Below the pieces are notes generated by a model, which was not told the DNA's origin, searched no databases, and saw nothing but the letters and a program-made list of their open reading frames with translations. A program made the translations under genes and the position numbers. Shown piece after piece: positions 22,796-35,128 of a stretch of DNA of 64,000 bases. Within the stretch, counting starts at the first letter, position 1. Each line of letters opens with the position of its first letter. Source of the stretch: Ambrosia x helenae (taxonomy: Eukaryota; Streptophyta; Magnoliopsida; Asterales; Asteraceae); the NCBI GenBank assembly GCA_030844895.1, contig CM061228.1, positions 138,558,444 to 138,622,443 on the forward strand. Reading direction: 5' to 3'.

Positions 22796-23136
22796 TGGCG
22801 GTTGATTTTTCACGAGCTAGCTCTACTTATGCCGAGAAACTGAGGCAAGTTTTGTTAGAAAACAATTTGTGTATGACTTTATTGTTTCTTAATATAAAGG
22901 TTTTATTAATGTTTGATAAATAGTAAATAATCAAAAGAATCTTTTTTAACAGGCCTACTTTCCTTGGAACCAAATTCAGCATCTATGATACCCAACCTCC
23001 AAACGATGAATCGTTTCAAGCAAATCATAGCCGTTCAAGTCGAAGATTTCACACAAAGCAGGTATCTCCTCGGCTACTAGCATGTAATCACAACATTGCC
23101 ACTATCCGGTATGAACTGAAGGCACTACGCACGCGG
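22796..23136 (+). pseudogene. Captured Tubby-like protein gene fragment
   Basis: Segment 22796-22844 reads VDFSRASSTYAEKLR and segment 22953-23136 reads PTFLGTKFSIYDTQPP, then FHTKQVSPRL and NHNIATIRYELKALRTRG. This is the conserved order of plant Tubby-like F-box proteins (SRSSxTYxGKLRSNFLGTKF, IYDTQPP, KVSPxVP, YELNVLGTRG). The intervening intron would use a GC donor (GAG/GCAAGT). Flanking tubby exons are not found, so this is a fragment, most likely Helitron-captured. Non-functional. Confidence 0.8.
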
Positions 23137-24540
23137 GTAACAATGTTATGCAATGTATACAATATACCGAATGTTTTCTTGGTTGGAATGGACTAGCAAT
23201 CGTGACAACATCCAGGTCGATTTACGGTATAAGACCACTTTTGCATATGGTCAACCAGTTAGGCCGTGGGCTGGGGCTCGGCCCGAAAAACTAGAGAAAA
23301 AGACAGGTCGGCCAGTTTTCAAAGTTTTGTTTTCATATATATTTTTTATTAACCTGGATGTTTTTCCTTTAATACAGCGGCGAAAGAAATGGCATATCTT
23401 AATCGATATGGCTATAGCCGTGAGTGGGGGTTTAAACCAATAATGAACATGAGTTCGTCTTTGTTATTTGGTAATTTGTTTGATTAATTATTTTGAGATA
23501 AGAAGCTTTTTTTTACAAATCAGTAAGTTATTTATTTTGGAGCTTGAAATACATACCTACAAGTTATATTATCTGGTCATCTTATGTGTTTGTTTTTTTA
23601 CCCAACAATGACATTTGGTTATTTATGAATATTTTACAGTATCCTATCCTCATATGACATTTGTTGTGGACAAACATGAATTCAAGATTTTGAGTTCAGT
23701 GGCTAAATGGGTCAATAGGTACATCATGAAATGCAACAGGTAAAACTATCCTATCCTCAAGAGACTTCAATAACAAGTTATCGAGATGTCAATCAGTTCA
23801 ATCTTTCCCCTACTAATCCTCAAGCTTATAAAAGAAATTGCTTCTATTCGGTTTAAAGAGCGTCTCTCATGTCCGTTGGTACATCAACTTTGTTATATTA
23901 TTTTCATTATAAGTACTATATTATTTTCATTATAAGTACTGTATTAGTTGTTGCAAGTTATGAAAGTGGTCATTTTTTGTTAATTGTAGTTCAAGTTCTA
24001 AAATTTGGAAAAGGCACTTAGGCTAACCTCCTCACCCACGTTACGAACCTCAACGGTGATGATGACGATGGTTTTGTCCGAAGACATGGATGGCCTCCTG
24101 CAGGCTGCTCCATTGTGGCAATGGCGATGGTGGTTGGTGGTGGATAAAGAGCTTGGATTCCGACAAAGATTTCGATCAGATCCCGACAACCATAAGCAGT
24201 TACGATGTATGTTTGTATGTGACATAGGTGTTTATATATAAATAGTTCTAATAAAAATGTCATGGAATATTAATTTACATGTGGTATTATGCGGTGTGGC
24301 CTCCAGGTAACCTTGATTTCCATAATATATTGGGTTATGCTTTGCAGGGCGCGTAACAATGTTGAAGTGTTAACGGGCCGGTTGTAGACATCAAGAAGCG
24401 ATCGATGGTTTTAGTCCTTAAAGTTTGTATGTACACATGTTAATAGATCGCTATAGTGCAAATGACTCTTCGCATAACCATTTTCCCCATAAGGTTTTGT
24501 TGTAATTAATATACGAACGCCGCGTGTAGAAAACAAGATT
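23137..24540 (+). other. Unassigned interior of the Helitron ending at 24583
   Basis: Mostly AT-rich with no recognisable protein. A GATGATGACGATGG-rich stretch lies near 24050-24140 and is open in several overlapping frames, which is composition and not coding evidence. Confidence 0.35.
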
Positions 24541-24583
24541 ATCAGGTTGTCCCCCGCCGCAACGCGCGGGGGTCAACATCTAG
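24541..24583 (+). mobile_element. Helitron 3' terminus
   Basis: Strong hairpin CCCCCGCCGCAACGCGCGGGGG (24551-24572) with CTAG at 24580-24583 before host T. The 5' end is not located; the element probably covers the captured Tubby fragment and is interrupted by the 5.6-kb LTR element. Confidence 0.8.
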
Positions 24584-24624
24584 TTATTTTTATAAAATGA
24601 GGATGTTACAATAAATGTATAAAA

Positions 24625-26189
24625 CTAGTATTAGCCCGCGCGCGTTGCGGCGCGCTAAACGGCTAGAAAAATTCACGTCAACATATTTAAAACCTAATCA
24701 AACAATGAATGAGGATGCAGTTGGGAAACATGCGGTTATAAATTCAGTTAGATGTTATGCATTAGGCTATTAAAGCATACATTCTAATTCTAGTGAGACG
24801 CCCTAAAGTTGTTCATACCAAAATGTACCTAAAAGGTTGTCTTGGTATCAAAATAGTTTATTGCAAGCGTTCAAGATCAAAAGTTCCAAGGTTGCCCATA
24901 AGGTGATCAACTTGTCTCACATAATGCACGTACCAACTGGAGTGGAAAATTTGAAGAATGAAAAACATCTTAACGCCTACATAAACATGGCTGCGTGAAC
25001 CGGAATTAAGGATAGAATGACATAAAGGCATCAACTACCACCATCAATGAACTCAATTAAACTATCCAACTTAATACCGGATAATGAAAATAGATATGAT
25101 GTATTTATATCCTATCTTAAACGTGCTCAACCATGACCATCATTTCTGATCATTTGTCTTCACCCAAGTAAAGGTGGAAACTTTGACTAATTTACCTAAC
25201 AGGATTAATCTTAAGAATTTAACCAAAAAAGAAAATGGGTTGAAAATCCTCTTTTAATAAACATAATATCCAATTCTCCAATCTCCACAATTCCAGTTGG
25301 TTCTGATAGCTACAAAATATAGGAAACAAACAAATGATGCAAATATTTAGGCTTGAAAAGGTCTTCCCATTATCACCAACAAAGTCCTAAGTTCAAAAAA
25401 AATAAAAGAAATGCCACAACTCATTCAAGAATACTGATTGAAGGTTTTTTTTTTTAATAAATAATGAGAAAATATCAGCTGAATGATAGCCAAAGACCCA
25501 ATTAGAAACCCTATGGTCTCCTAAAATACTAAACAACTTCAATTACTCAAGACTTAGAACATGATTACAAAAGAAATTTAGAATAATTAACCGGCCTTGG
25601 TTCCTTACCACCGGGTCAACCTCGAGTAGCATACCTTCACCACCACCGCTGCATGTAATAAGATAAACCTACTAAAGTATAAAACAAAGCAAACCTTAAA
25701 CGCCGCAAAAAGAGTCAGTCGCCACCGTTCATATATCTCGGATTTGTACTAAGTCGTAGCCGTTTATATCTGTCGGATCTGTACTCAGTTGTCGCCGTCC
25801 ACACTGCGGTGAACACCACCACCGGTTGTGTTCCGGAAACCCACCATCCTTCACAAATCTCTAGACACCATCGTCGTAGCAAGACAACACTATTATCTTC
25901 ATCATCGCGTACTGGCCAGAGGTGGTTGACGACGATTGGGTGCCTGGGAGTGTATAGGTGACCGTAGAGAGAAAAGAAAGAATAGTGAGAGAGATTAGAG
26001 AGCGTGTGGGGATGCCTGGTTCTAAAGATTGTGTTTTGTTTGTGATGTCTGTGTGTACCAGAGGGAGAGAGATGGTTATGTGGAAATAATCAAAGAAAAT
26101 AAAAGGATGGCAAAGTCGTAATTAGCAACTTATTTTTGTCCTGTTAATTTACTATTCATAAGGATGGACAAGTTTTAATTATATATAGA
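24625..26189 (-). mobile_element. Helitron on minus strand (5' border tentative)
   Basis: At 24624/24625 host A is followed by CTAG and, on the minus strand, the hairpin GCGCGCCGCAACGCGCGCGGGC, so the 3' terminus is secure. A plausible 5' end (minus strand TCTATATATAATTAAAACTTG) lies at 26189, but the next host base is A and not the expected T. Content unassigned; 25700-25960 is GC-richer and may be captured gene DNA. Confidence 0.6.
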
Positions 26190-26256
26190 ATAAATACCGA
26201 GTAAATATAAAATATACCAAGCTTGTATGGTATTTAGGAACCATACACCATATAAT

Positions 26257-26365
26257 TAGGATTCATACACCCTGGCCCACATCACAGACCAACAGGAAGC
26301 TGCCACATACACAGAATGTGATGTCATACACCCCAAATGTAATGTCACATGGTGTATGAATCCTA
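26257..26365. mobile_element. 109-bp MITE with perfect 15-bp inverted ends
   Basis: TAGGATTCATACACC at the left and its exact reverse complement at the right. A related phrase (AGGAACCATACACCAT) lies just before it. No clear target duplication, so the superfamily is unassigned. Confidence 0.65.
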
Positions 26366-28484
26366 GAACCCTTCTTATTAACAATCCTATATTTATCAAG
26401 TTGAGAATGTGAGTGTAACAGTACTGTAGCACAACAGTACACACTTCAAATTTTTTTTGGAAAACGTGCCCATTGTACCGTACAACTCTTGATGCCTACC
26501 CTGCTATGTTCTTTATCTCTCTAAACCAGACACCTTCTACGTACAAACACACATCCTCCCTAAACCAAACCCACCCACCTCATATGTTTCTCTAACATAT
26601 CACTCTCCATCCCCTCTCTCTCTCTCTCTTTTGCATCTCTAAGTTAACGGTGGCCCGATAGAGGGTTTTATGGCAGGGTAGGGTCCGGCGATATTCCGAT
26701 AACCTGATTCAGGTCTGCATCTTTCATTATCGGTGAAATATGCTTAGTACAAGTCATACTAACATGTTTTCTTTGTTGAAACAATATATATATATATATA
26801 TATACATATATATGCAAGGCTAGGATGGGTTTGTTTATCTTGATTTTACTCACTATTTTGAATCGTATTCAGGGGCGGCACCGCTGGCGCATAGGGTTCC
26901 AGCAGAACTCCGTTGAATCAGATCTATCGTGCAAATCCCGTTTTGGTTTGGATAAAAAAACGCAGCGGCCTCTAGGGATGTCTGTGGTCGTGTTCGAGGC
27001 GGTCGTTGTCAGAGATGGCGGTTTCCACGGTGTAAAGGAAATGACTTTAGAACATTAAGTGGGTGGGTTTAAATTCAATGGTGGGGTTTGGTATCAATGG
27101 TTCTCAAACACTCAATATATGGCTTCTTATTACTTTTTTTTATAAGAATTTTGTGTTGTCATGGTGAAATGTGATGTGAGTTTTAAGTACAAAATGTTAC
27201 ACCCCTTTTCTTGAGTTGCTCTGTTGGTTATATTTGGTATGGTTTTTTACATTTTTGTCGTTTTATTGCAGTGTGGGAGAGCAGGTGGTGGCTTAGCGGT
27301 CGGTGGTTGGTTAGTGATTTTGATAAAAGTGTGGTCTATTTCTTTATTCTACTAAATCTCGCGATTTCCCCAAGGTATTGTTCTGTTCGATTTCGGATTA
27401 AAGCATTATGTTTGCTGTTAACTTTGTGAGGTACTTTATTTGAGATTAGGTCGTACAAAGCATCATTAGTCACTTCGAATAGTTTATAGTTTATACTTAC
27501 TCTATCCTTTCCTTTGTTGTCGTACTCATGATAATTAGCCATTTATATGATATACGAAACTACACATTTTCAGTAACAATGATGAATTTATAACATCATG
27601 AATGCACTAAAGTCAATAAGTCACCTTCTACCTGTAGGACCGTAGGATTCAACACAATTCTGTGCAGTTAGTGTTGTAAGCCACAACATTAGTAAAAACC
27701 ATAATTATCGTCCTTTAATTCAGTTACTACTTTAAGTTCGCCTAATGGATATAACTTGCAGCTATGTGTCTCAGCCTTTTACGAGCTTCTTGGGCGCCAT
27801 TTACATCTGTTGCCTTTGTGAGTCACAATCTACTATAGGTGTTTGTTTATTCTTATTAGGTTTATTGTATGGCTCTATTGTATGTCTTTTGCCCCTGTTT
27901 TCACATGTGTGCTACCTCCACCCATCATATGATGGCTGAATATGCCTCTATAGGATGCGCCTGGAATGTCTTTATAGGCCTAAGCTTAGAAGAAGGTAAT
28001 GAATAACACAAACCTTATTTTTCACAACACAAATAGTATTTTCTATAAGTTCTAGATGTAACCATTATTTGTCTATCATGAGTAATTTTATAAACAACAA
28101 CTAGCGGACACCAATTATAATAAATACTTACTAAACATTCTTTTTGTAATCACAGCCTTAGAGTTTTGATAATAACCTATAGAACTACTGTTATCCTAAA
28201 AACCATATTTACTAATGATATTATTATCTCCTTTAACGTTAACTTACCATTATCTTTGCTACAACTAATAATATTAACTCCTATTATTTTCATTACCCTA
28301 GATACTGCTAATAGGGTACCCGCGCCGTTACTGTCAGCCGATTGCACCGTCACGAAGACAAGGGAGTTATTGCATAAGCGAGCCAAAGAACCGGAGTCGA
28401 AAGTTATGTACATACGTTAATGTTTTAGCAGTTTAATACACTACAACCACCAGGTTCTCGCCCCATGCGTCTTGGCCACGCCGC
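26366..28484. other. Helitron-associated DNA without a recognised gene
   Basis: No gene recognised. Exon-like open segments at 26870-27056 and 27730-27939 lack known motifs. A short (TA)n tract lies at about 26784-26812. It probably forms the interior of the Helitron ending at 28528. Confidence 0.35.
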
Positions 28485-28528
28485 GCGCAGCGGGGTGCCG
28501 CCGCAACGCGCGGCGGGTAAAAATCTAG
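28485..28528 (+). mobile_element. Helitron 3' terminus
   Basis: Hairpin GCCGCCGCAACGCGCGGCGGG with CTAG at 28525-28528 before host T. GC-rich sequence precedes it. 5' border not found. Confidence 0.75.
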
Positions 28529-28539
28529 TTATATATATA

Positions 28540-29369
28540 TCTTAAAATGCATGGTCGGTGGGGTGACCATGCATTTTAATATTCACCCCCATGACTTTTA
28601 TAAATATACAAATTTCATCCTTAAATTTCTAACTTAATAAAAACTAAGTTTTTAACTTCATAAAAAATGCACTCTACTTTCTAATTTCACAAAAAGCTCC
28701 TACACTTTATAACTTCAAACTTTTGACATGTAACACATTCTACCTAAAACTTTGCTATAATATCAGAGGTAACCCTCTAACTTTGTAAATGTCACTTTGA
28801 CCCCTTTAGATTTCCAAGGTTTCGGCCTTATCGTATAACTATTTTCTTATGTTTTTATTTTTTTGGATGTGTCGGTATAAATCCGAGTTCGGCTACGCTA
28901 TAACTTTTTTTTTTTTAAATGAGCTAGGCCAATTATAAAATGTTACATTTTGATGTAAATTTTGTTTGGAAACAAATAAGGTGAAACGTAGAGTCAACTC
29001 AAATATAAAACGTTTTCATTCGACGGTGTAAATTCGTGTTACCTACGTTTCTGACATAAACTGTGTTTGGAAACGAGTCGGCTAAAATATAAAATGGTTT
29101 TTTGACGGTATAGATTCGAGTTACATACATATTCGAGTTATTGTACATTTTGATGCCGCTAAGTTTTGATGCAAAGGTACGGGTGGTGTAGTGTTAGGTG
29201 GACCCATCACTAAACGGACCAACCCGAATTCGATTCTATTTCTTCGGTAACCACAATGCTTTAAATCGGATATATCAAAACACGTGTTTTCGTATGATTA
29301 ACGCATCACATAACGTGACACTGTTTAAAGCGCTGCCGCCGCAACGCGCGACCTACGCCCATAATCTAG
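28540..29369 (+). mobile_element. 830-bp Helitron
   Basis: Begins TCTTAAAATGCATGGTCGG after A (28539) and ends CTAG at 29366-29369 before T. The 3' hairpin (GCCGCCGCAACGCGCG) is one-sided because the CGGC half is degraded. No ORF. It lies 11 bp after the previous Helitron end, so the two are practically back to back. Confidence 0.6.
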
Positions 29370-29947
29370 TTTGCAACCAATATATAAATAAGTACAAATA
29401 CAAATATTAGTAGCTCCAAAACATGAAGGCAAATAAAGCACACATTCCTTCAGCCTAGTTGGTAATACTTATTTTTGGGTGGGCCAATGCTTGGGCTTCA
29501 ATTTTCATTGGTTGGACTAGAGCTAGTGATGTTGGACTTTCCCTTCACAAATCACAAGTAACATCGATCATACATTCATTCATACATATATATATACATA
29601 CATATATATTTCTTTTCAGTTTCAGCATGCAACGTCGATCCGTGTGTATACTAGGGCGTTAGGGTTTGTTGGTCATGGTTCGTACATGTTATTTTCGCAA
29701 AGGTCCATTGAGGTAACTTATAAATTCTCTCTCTCTCTATATGTATGTTTGTTTGTATATCTCTCAGGACTCAGATTGTGATCCATTTGTTTTGTTTTGT
29801 TTGGTGAACAGCCATCCCGATTCCCTCTTCAATGTCACGCGGAGGAAAACACGCGTTGACGTAACAACATCGATCATCAATGAAATTATATATTTCGCAA
29901 AATGAATCAGTTTAATAAGTGTCGTTGTTTGCCATTTTTTTTTGTGT
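29370..29947 (+). other. Upstream of beta-amylase copy B
   Basis: No recognised gene. TA/CATA repeats at 29583-29610 and CT repeats at 29728-29738. Two short open segments with splice-like borders (ending at 29701 and starting at 29812) could be 5' exons of the amylase gene but have no recognisable motif. Confidence 0.35.
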
Positions 29948-29954
29948 AGGTAAG

Positions 29955-32487
29955 TAAGTCGTTTGCCAGGATGAGGACTCGATCACCCCAAAGATATCTT
30001 TCGGCGAAGATACCTTCAATGAGTGAATTACTCTCCAAGGAACGCGATTTTTCAGGCACACCAGGTGTTGCTGTTTATGTCATGCTACCGGTGAGTTTAC
30101 ATATGCACACAATGTATATATATTGGCTTTTACTCCTAAAAGTACATGCACTTGTAGTAGTCATTTTTTTTATTTCAATTTCAGTTGGGGATCATCAACA
30201 TGGAATGTGAGTTGTTGGTTAATCCTGATGATCTCATGAATCAACTAAGAACACTCAACTCAATTAAAGTTGATGGTGTAGCGATTAATATTTGTTGGGG
30301 AATCGTTGAGGCCAACAAGCCCCGACACTACAATTGGGAAGGTTACAAGCAACTCTTTCGGATGGTGCGTGAGTCGGGTTTCAAGATGCAGGTTTGTTTT
30401 CCATACAGTTGTGTTCATTGTTTTTATAAAGCCAAAGAAGGATAAACTAATTATATGATTTGAATTCAGGTTTTATTATCGTTTCATGAATGTGAAGGTG
30501 ATGATGCTCACATTCCGTTACCTAAATGGATTAAAGAGATTGGCCAAGAAAATCCCGATATCTATTTTACTGATAGAGAAGGAAGGCGAAACCTTGAAAC
30601 CCTTACTTGGGGAATTGATGAGGAGCCTGTTTTGGAAGGCCGCACTGCTGTTGAGGTATTAGATTTTGCTAATCACAAACGGTGTTCTAGAGTGACATTT
30701 AGAAAAAAATGTTGTATTATGCATAATATTTGCAGGTATACTTTGAGTATATGAGAAGCTTTCGGGTTGAATTTGATGAATTCTTCAAGGATGGGAGCAT
30801 CTTCGAGGTTGAAATTGGTTTAGGTGCTTGCGGAGAATTGCGTTACCCATCCCACCCTGCAAAACATGGTTGGGAATATCCTGGTATTGGTGAATTCCAG
30901 GTACTTGCGTTTAAACAAATCAATTTAAAACCACTAGATAGCATGGTATACTATTGACATGGTTCTGTATAGCAATTAGAGATAGAATTATCGACTCGTT
31001 TGCTTTTATGAATTGTTCAATCAGAGCTGTGTTTAATCTCTAATGGGTCAAACATGTGAAGTATAAAATGTTAGCTTTAAACGAAAATTAAATGTTCCTA
31101 AATATTTTTACTCAGAAAAGAAGATAAATTTTATAATCAAATATTTTCTAAAAAATATTCAGTTCAGACTAATTGTTTGTTTCTAAAAAATAGACTAAAA
31201 GTCTGTTGGGTCAAACCTGTTTGAACAAGCATCAAATTATTACCCATTTTGACCCATTACTTGGTTTGCTACCTATGATTAAAATAATCAAGAAAGCATG
31301 TTTTACCTTGCAGTGCTATGATAAATACCTAAGAAAGTCTCTTGAGAAAGCTGTAGAAGCAAGTGGACATGACTCAAGTTGGGGTATACCACCTGATAAT
31401 GCAGGCTCTTATAATTCCAAACCTCAGGATACCAAATTCTTTTGTGACGGTGGTGACTACAATCACCCGCGTGGTAGTTTTTTTTTAAACTAGTACTCTC
31501 GGTGTCTCATTGATCATGGTGACAGGGTACTAGCCATGGCCAATTTAGCCCTTAAAGGAGCTGCCCCTGCTGCAAAGGTAAGCCAGTTATTCAACACTGG
31601 ATAATTTTAACCAACTGATTCCTAAAATTTTCATGGATGGTCAGTTATCAGGTATGCATTGGTGGGACGAAACTGTCAGCCATGCTGTTGAACGGACAGC
31701 TGGATTCTGTGATGGCTATGATCCAATTGCTTCAATGTTGAAGAAGCGAGAAACTACTTTGAACTTTACATGTGTTAAACCCGAAGGGTTTGTTTGGCAG
31801 GTAGTTAGTTATCTTCAAACTGATGGAAAAATTGAGGTATTCTCTTTTTAGCATCTGATGATTTGTATTATTCTTTAGGTACTGAAGGCCGTATGGACTT
31901 CTGGTGTAATAGTTGCAAGTGAAAATGCACTTCTATGCTATAATAGGCTAGGATACAGGAAGATATTAGAAGTTGCAAAACCAAGACATGAGCCCTATAG
32001 TAGATGTATATCGTCTTTTACCTACCGTGGCCTCAATCAAACTCTCCTTGAACAACACAATTTAACAGAATTTGCACTCTTTGTCAAGAAAATGCATGAT
32101 ACTCTCTCTTCATCAATCTCCATTTGATATATGTCGAGTGTTCGTGTAGTCGTGCATATTCAAATAATCTTTAAGTTCAAATAAAATGTTTTTATAAAGC
32201 CATTTGCTTAATGGTATAACACACATGCACACCATGAAAATATGGGAAAATGGAGGATTTCCTCTTCTCTAGCTAACCATTTAATATGTTTGACAGGAAC
32301 CATGAATAACGATCAGTTGAACTATGTGGCGCGACCTATTAAAATACTAGACCAAAAGGTAAAACGCCTAAGAAACAAGACCATTGACCAAGTGAAAGTT
32401 AAATGGGATCACCGGAAGGGATCGGACACCACGTGGGAATCCAAAGAGAAGATGAGGCGACTCTATCCACACCTATTCGGTATGTAA
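29955..32487 (+). pseudogene. Beta-amylase (GH14) pseudogene B, 3' exon gypsy-derived
   Basis: Exons: about 29955-30090, 30185-30391, 30470-30655, 30736-30900, 31314-31577, 31645-31800, 31879-32098, chimeric 32297-32487. The first exon ends KERDFSGTPGVAVYVMLP, the start of the catalytic barrel in BAM7/BAM8-type proteins, and is absent from copy A. Exon lengths equal copy A except exon 4 (264 vs 263), which here stays in frame but has a stop where FFLNWYS is expected (W to TAG). The donor after exon 6 is changed from GT to AT (32099-32100), so the chimeric splice is lost. It shares with copy A the VNICWG change, the shortened loop and the missing second catalytic Glu. Inactive as an amylase. 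Confidence 0.85.
32297..32487 (+). pseudogene. Ty3/gypsy polyprotein C-terminal tail, copy B
   Basis: Same chromodomain-like tail as copy A (LRNKTIDQVKVKWDHRKG, YPHLFGM) but 27 bases shorter after the ATG, a frame-preserving loss between short AATAA/AATGATAA repeats. It ends 43 bp before the LTR. Confidence 0.8.
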
Positions 32488-32529
32488 TTTCGGTTTCGCG
32501 AGCGAAACCCTCTTTAAGGTGGGTGGAGT

Positions 32530-34688
32530 TGTAACACCCCAAATCTCGTAAATGCGCTTACTATTAAAACACAAATAATTCGAGGCTTAGCGAATAAATT
32601 AAATAAAACACGTTACTTAACCCGTAAATAATTTCGTTCGTCTCGTTAATTACAAACACGTGTGGTAACCCTACAAGAACTAACTTAGTTAGTAAAGATT
32701 AAATACTTGCACTAAATCCATGGAGGGGCTGAATATGACAATTGAGCAAAGTTAAAATGAGGGGGGTTAAATGAAAAGGTGTGTGGATGACACACACACG
32801 CACTAAAAAACACACACATAAGAGCTTCATCCAATTCAACCCCAAATCCTGCTAAAAATCAAAGGTTCTTGGTAATGCATGATGGAAGTCTTGCTAAATT
32901 AGTGTCTTAAACGTCCTAAGGTAATCTAGAGCTCTTTTGATTCATCAAAATCCATGGATTATGAAAGATGACGATTCTAGGGCTTTTATAAAAACATGAT
33001 TTCTTGTTATCTAAAGGTTTCTATATGCTAGTAGACATCATAGGGACTATAATATTTTATAAAAAGTGTGTATTAACGAATCAATGTGATATAAACTAAG
33101 TTTTGTACGTTTAAGTAATGGGTTTTAACCCAAATGATGAATTACACCTGTATATAAGGAATTGTTGCAATAGGACATGTTAATTTATCATGTTAAAGCA
33201 CTAATGGATGATTTGAACTCATAATTAGGTCTAACTATGCAAATGGTATGGATTAGTAAACTATGAATGTGTATGTTCCATGTTAACAAAACAATACACA
33301 CAAGGTGTTTGATAAAATGCTTGAAAGAAAACTAGCATTTGAACTTGTAGAATTGTGTAGTTGAAAATGTGTGTTTAATTCAATCAATATGGATGGATGC
33401 GCAATGAATGAGTAACTAAACATCTATATATGTGAAACATGAAATAGGTGTGAAGGTGGAAAGATCGGGAAGCAAAAGCGGTGCTAGTTTGAAGTTGAAA
33501 GGCCCGGAGTAAGGTAAGTTGTTCTACAACTTTTATTCTCGTGAATGCATAGCTAGGATTCGTATAGTTGATGCGAATTGAGAAACTTGAATGGGTGAAA
33601 TATGGGATGGTTGGTAACGGGTCACAATAGCCAAACCTTGCCAAGATATTGACCTGGCATGTGAAACCTAGCTAATTGGTCCAAGAGACCATGGACGCGA
33701 TGGTATTGCCACAAGGGTAGCATGAGTGAAGTTCAGGTGTTCAGCCATGTGATAAACCTCCATCTCGTGGGTCATAGCTTATAATAAGGAACTAGATGTG
33801 TAAAGGTGAATCACGAGGTAGGGATTGGCAAAGATAAGTTATGTGCGCTCCTTGGGTCAATTGGATATTCAGGCCGACACATACGCATCCTAAGGGAGGT
33901 TGTGAAAGCGAGGTAAGATTCTAGATATATTACAACTTGGCTGAGGGGTAGGAAACGACCAAAACTATACCCTTGGAATTCGCTCGAAGTAGCCTCAACG
34001 CATCGAGCTCTTAACGGGTCAACTAAAATTCTTTGACGTGGGTAGGAGGAATCGGGTTTCCGTACATGGAATTTGACCAATTTGAGTCCCACATAGCGGG
34101 CAAAATAATCACAAGTGCGTTCCGGATAAAAAGTACAGGTTCGAGTCACTTTGGATTGGAAAAAAATGAGGTTTGCAGCCACTGCAGACCGTAACCACGG
34201 CTGGAAGCCGTAGGCTACGACCCTTTCAAGGTCCCAGATGAGCAACCTGCAGCCGTAGGCTACGGCTTCCTCAAATATGGATCAAAACCTCATAGTCGTA
34301 ACTAGCGGTTGGGCGGTCGTAAGCTACGGCGGGTTTGCCCCATAATTTTTTTTTGTTTTGTTTTAATTTTCGATGAAACTAACGAGATTATACGGGTTTA
34401 TTATTCGTATTGGACCTTAGGTATGATCATCTTTAAGGAATTGATGGAGATTAAACTATAATTTTGAAGAATCAATGTCGTATCTCACCGCTTTCGCAAT
34501 GACGCGATTACCCGAAGTACTTATTTCTTGTTTTCAACAATGTTAAACTACGGATTATGTTTTTAACTCTCTTTGAAGTTGTAGTTAACTATGTAATTCC
34601 CACTAATGTTATGTAAATGGTAATGCAAAGGTTGTCTAATTAGTCCTAACTAAGGGTAATTGTTATTAAATCGGGTTGGGGTCTTACA
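32530..34688 (+). mobile_element. Ty3/gypsy 3' LTR, copy B (uninterrupted, 2159 bp)
   Basis: TGTAACACCCC at the start, GTCTTACA at the end. It aligns along its length with copy A once the insertions there are removed. CCGTAGGCTACGG-type palindromes occur at about 34208-34330. It has no matching 5' LTR. Confidence 0.82.
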
Positions 34689-35128
34689 ATATATATTTTT
34701 TAAATTTAACTTGAGGTAGAAGATAACAGTGAAGAAGCATATTTAATCAATAGTAACAAAATTTTATTATTTTCAATTGAAATTTAATTAGATATCAGTA
34801 TGAGGTAGAAGATAACAGTGAAGAAGCATATTTAATAAATAATAACAAAATTTTATTATTTTTCAATTGAAATTTAATTAGATATCAGTAAATGGTAATC
34901 AGTATTTATGTATGTTTCATTTACATTACTTAATTTTAAAATAATTTAACATTTATAAAAGAAGCAGCATGATATGTCATATGATTATTGGGTAATAATA
35001 ACTGAATAAAGTTGGTGAGACCAAAGATAATGATGTCTTTTTCGTTTCGTACTTGTCAAAGCCGGGTCCAATAGCACTCCGTGTCTCCTCGTAGAGTGGT
35101 TTGAAGCCATTCTTAAGTGTCAAACTAA

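Noticed and set aside
24005..24263. Overlapping frames on both strands near 24.1 kb
   Set aside because: Several frames are open at once because of GATGATGACG-type composition; no splice context or domain.
29812..29880. Additional 5' exon of beta-amylase copy B
   Set aside because: It has an acceptor-like border but no donor, ends in a stop, and shows no amylase motif.
2249..32487. Active beta-amylase genes
   Set aside because: Both copies lack the second catalytic Glu and carry a stop or a frameshift in exon 4.
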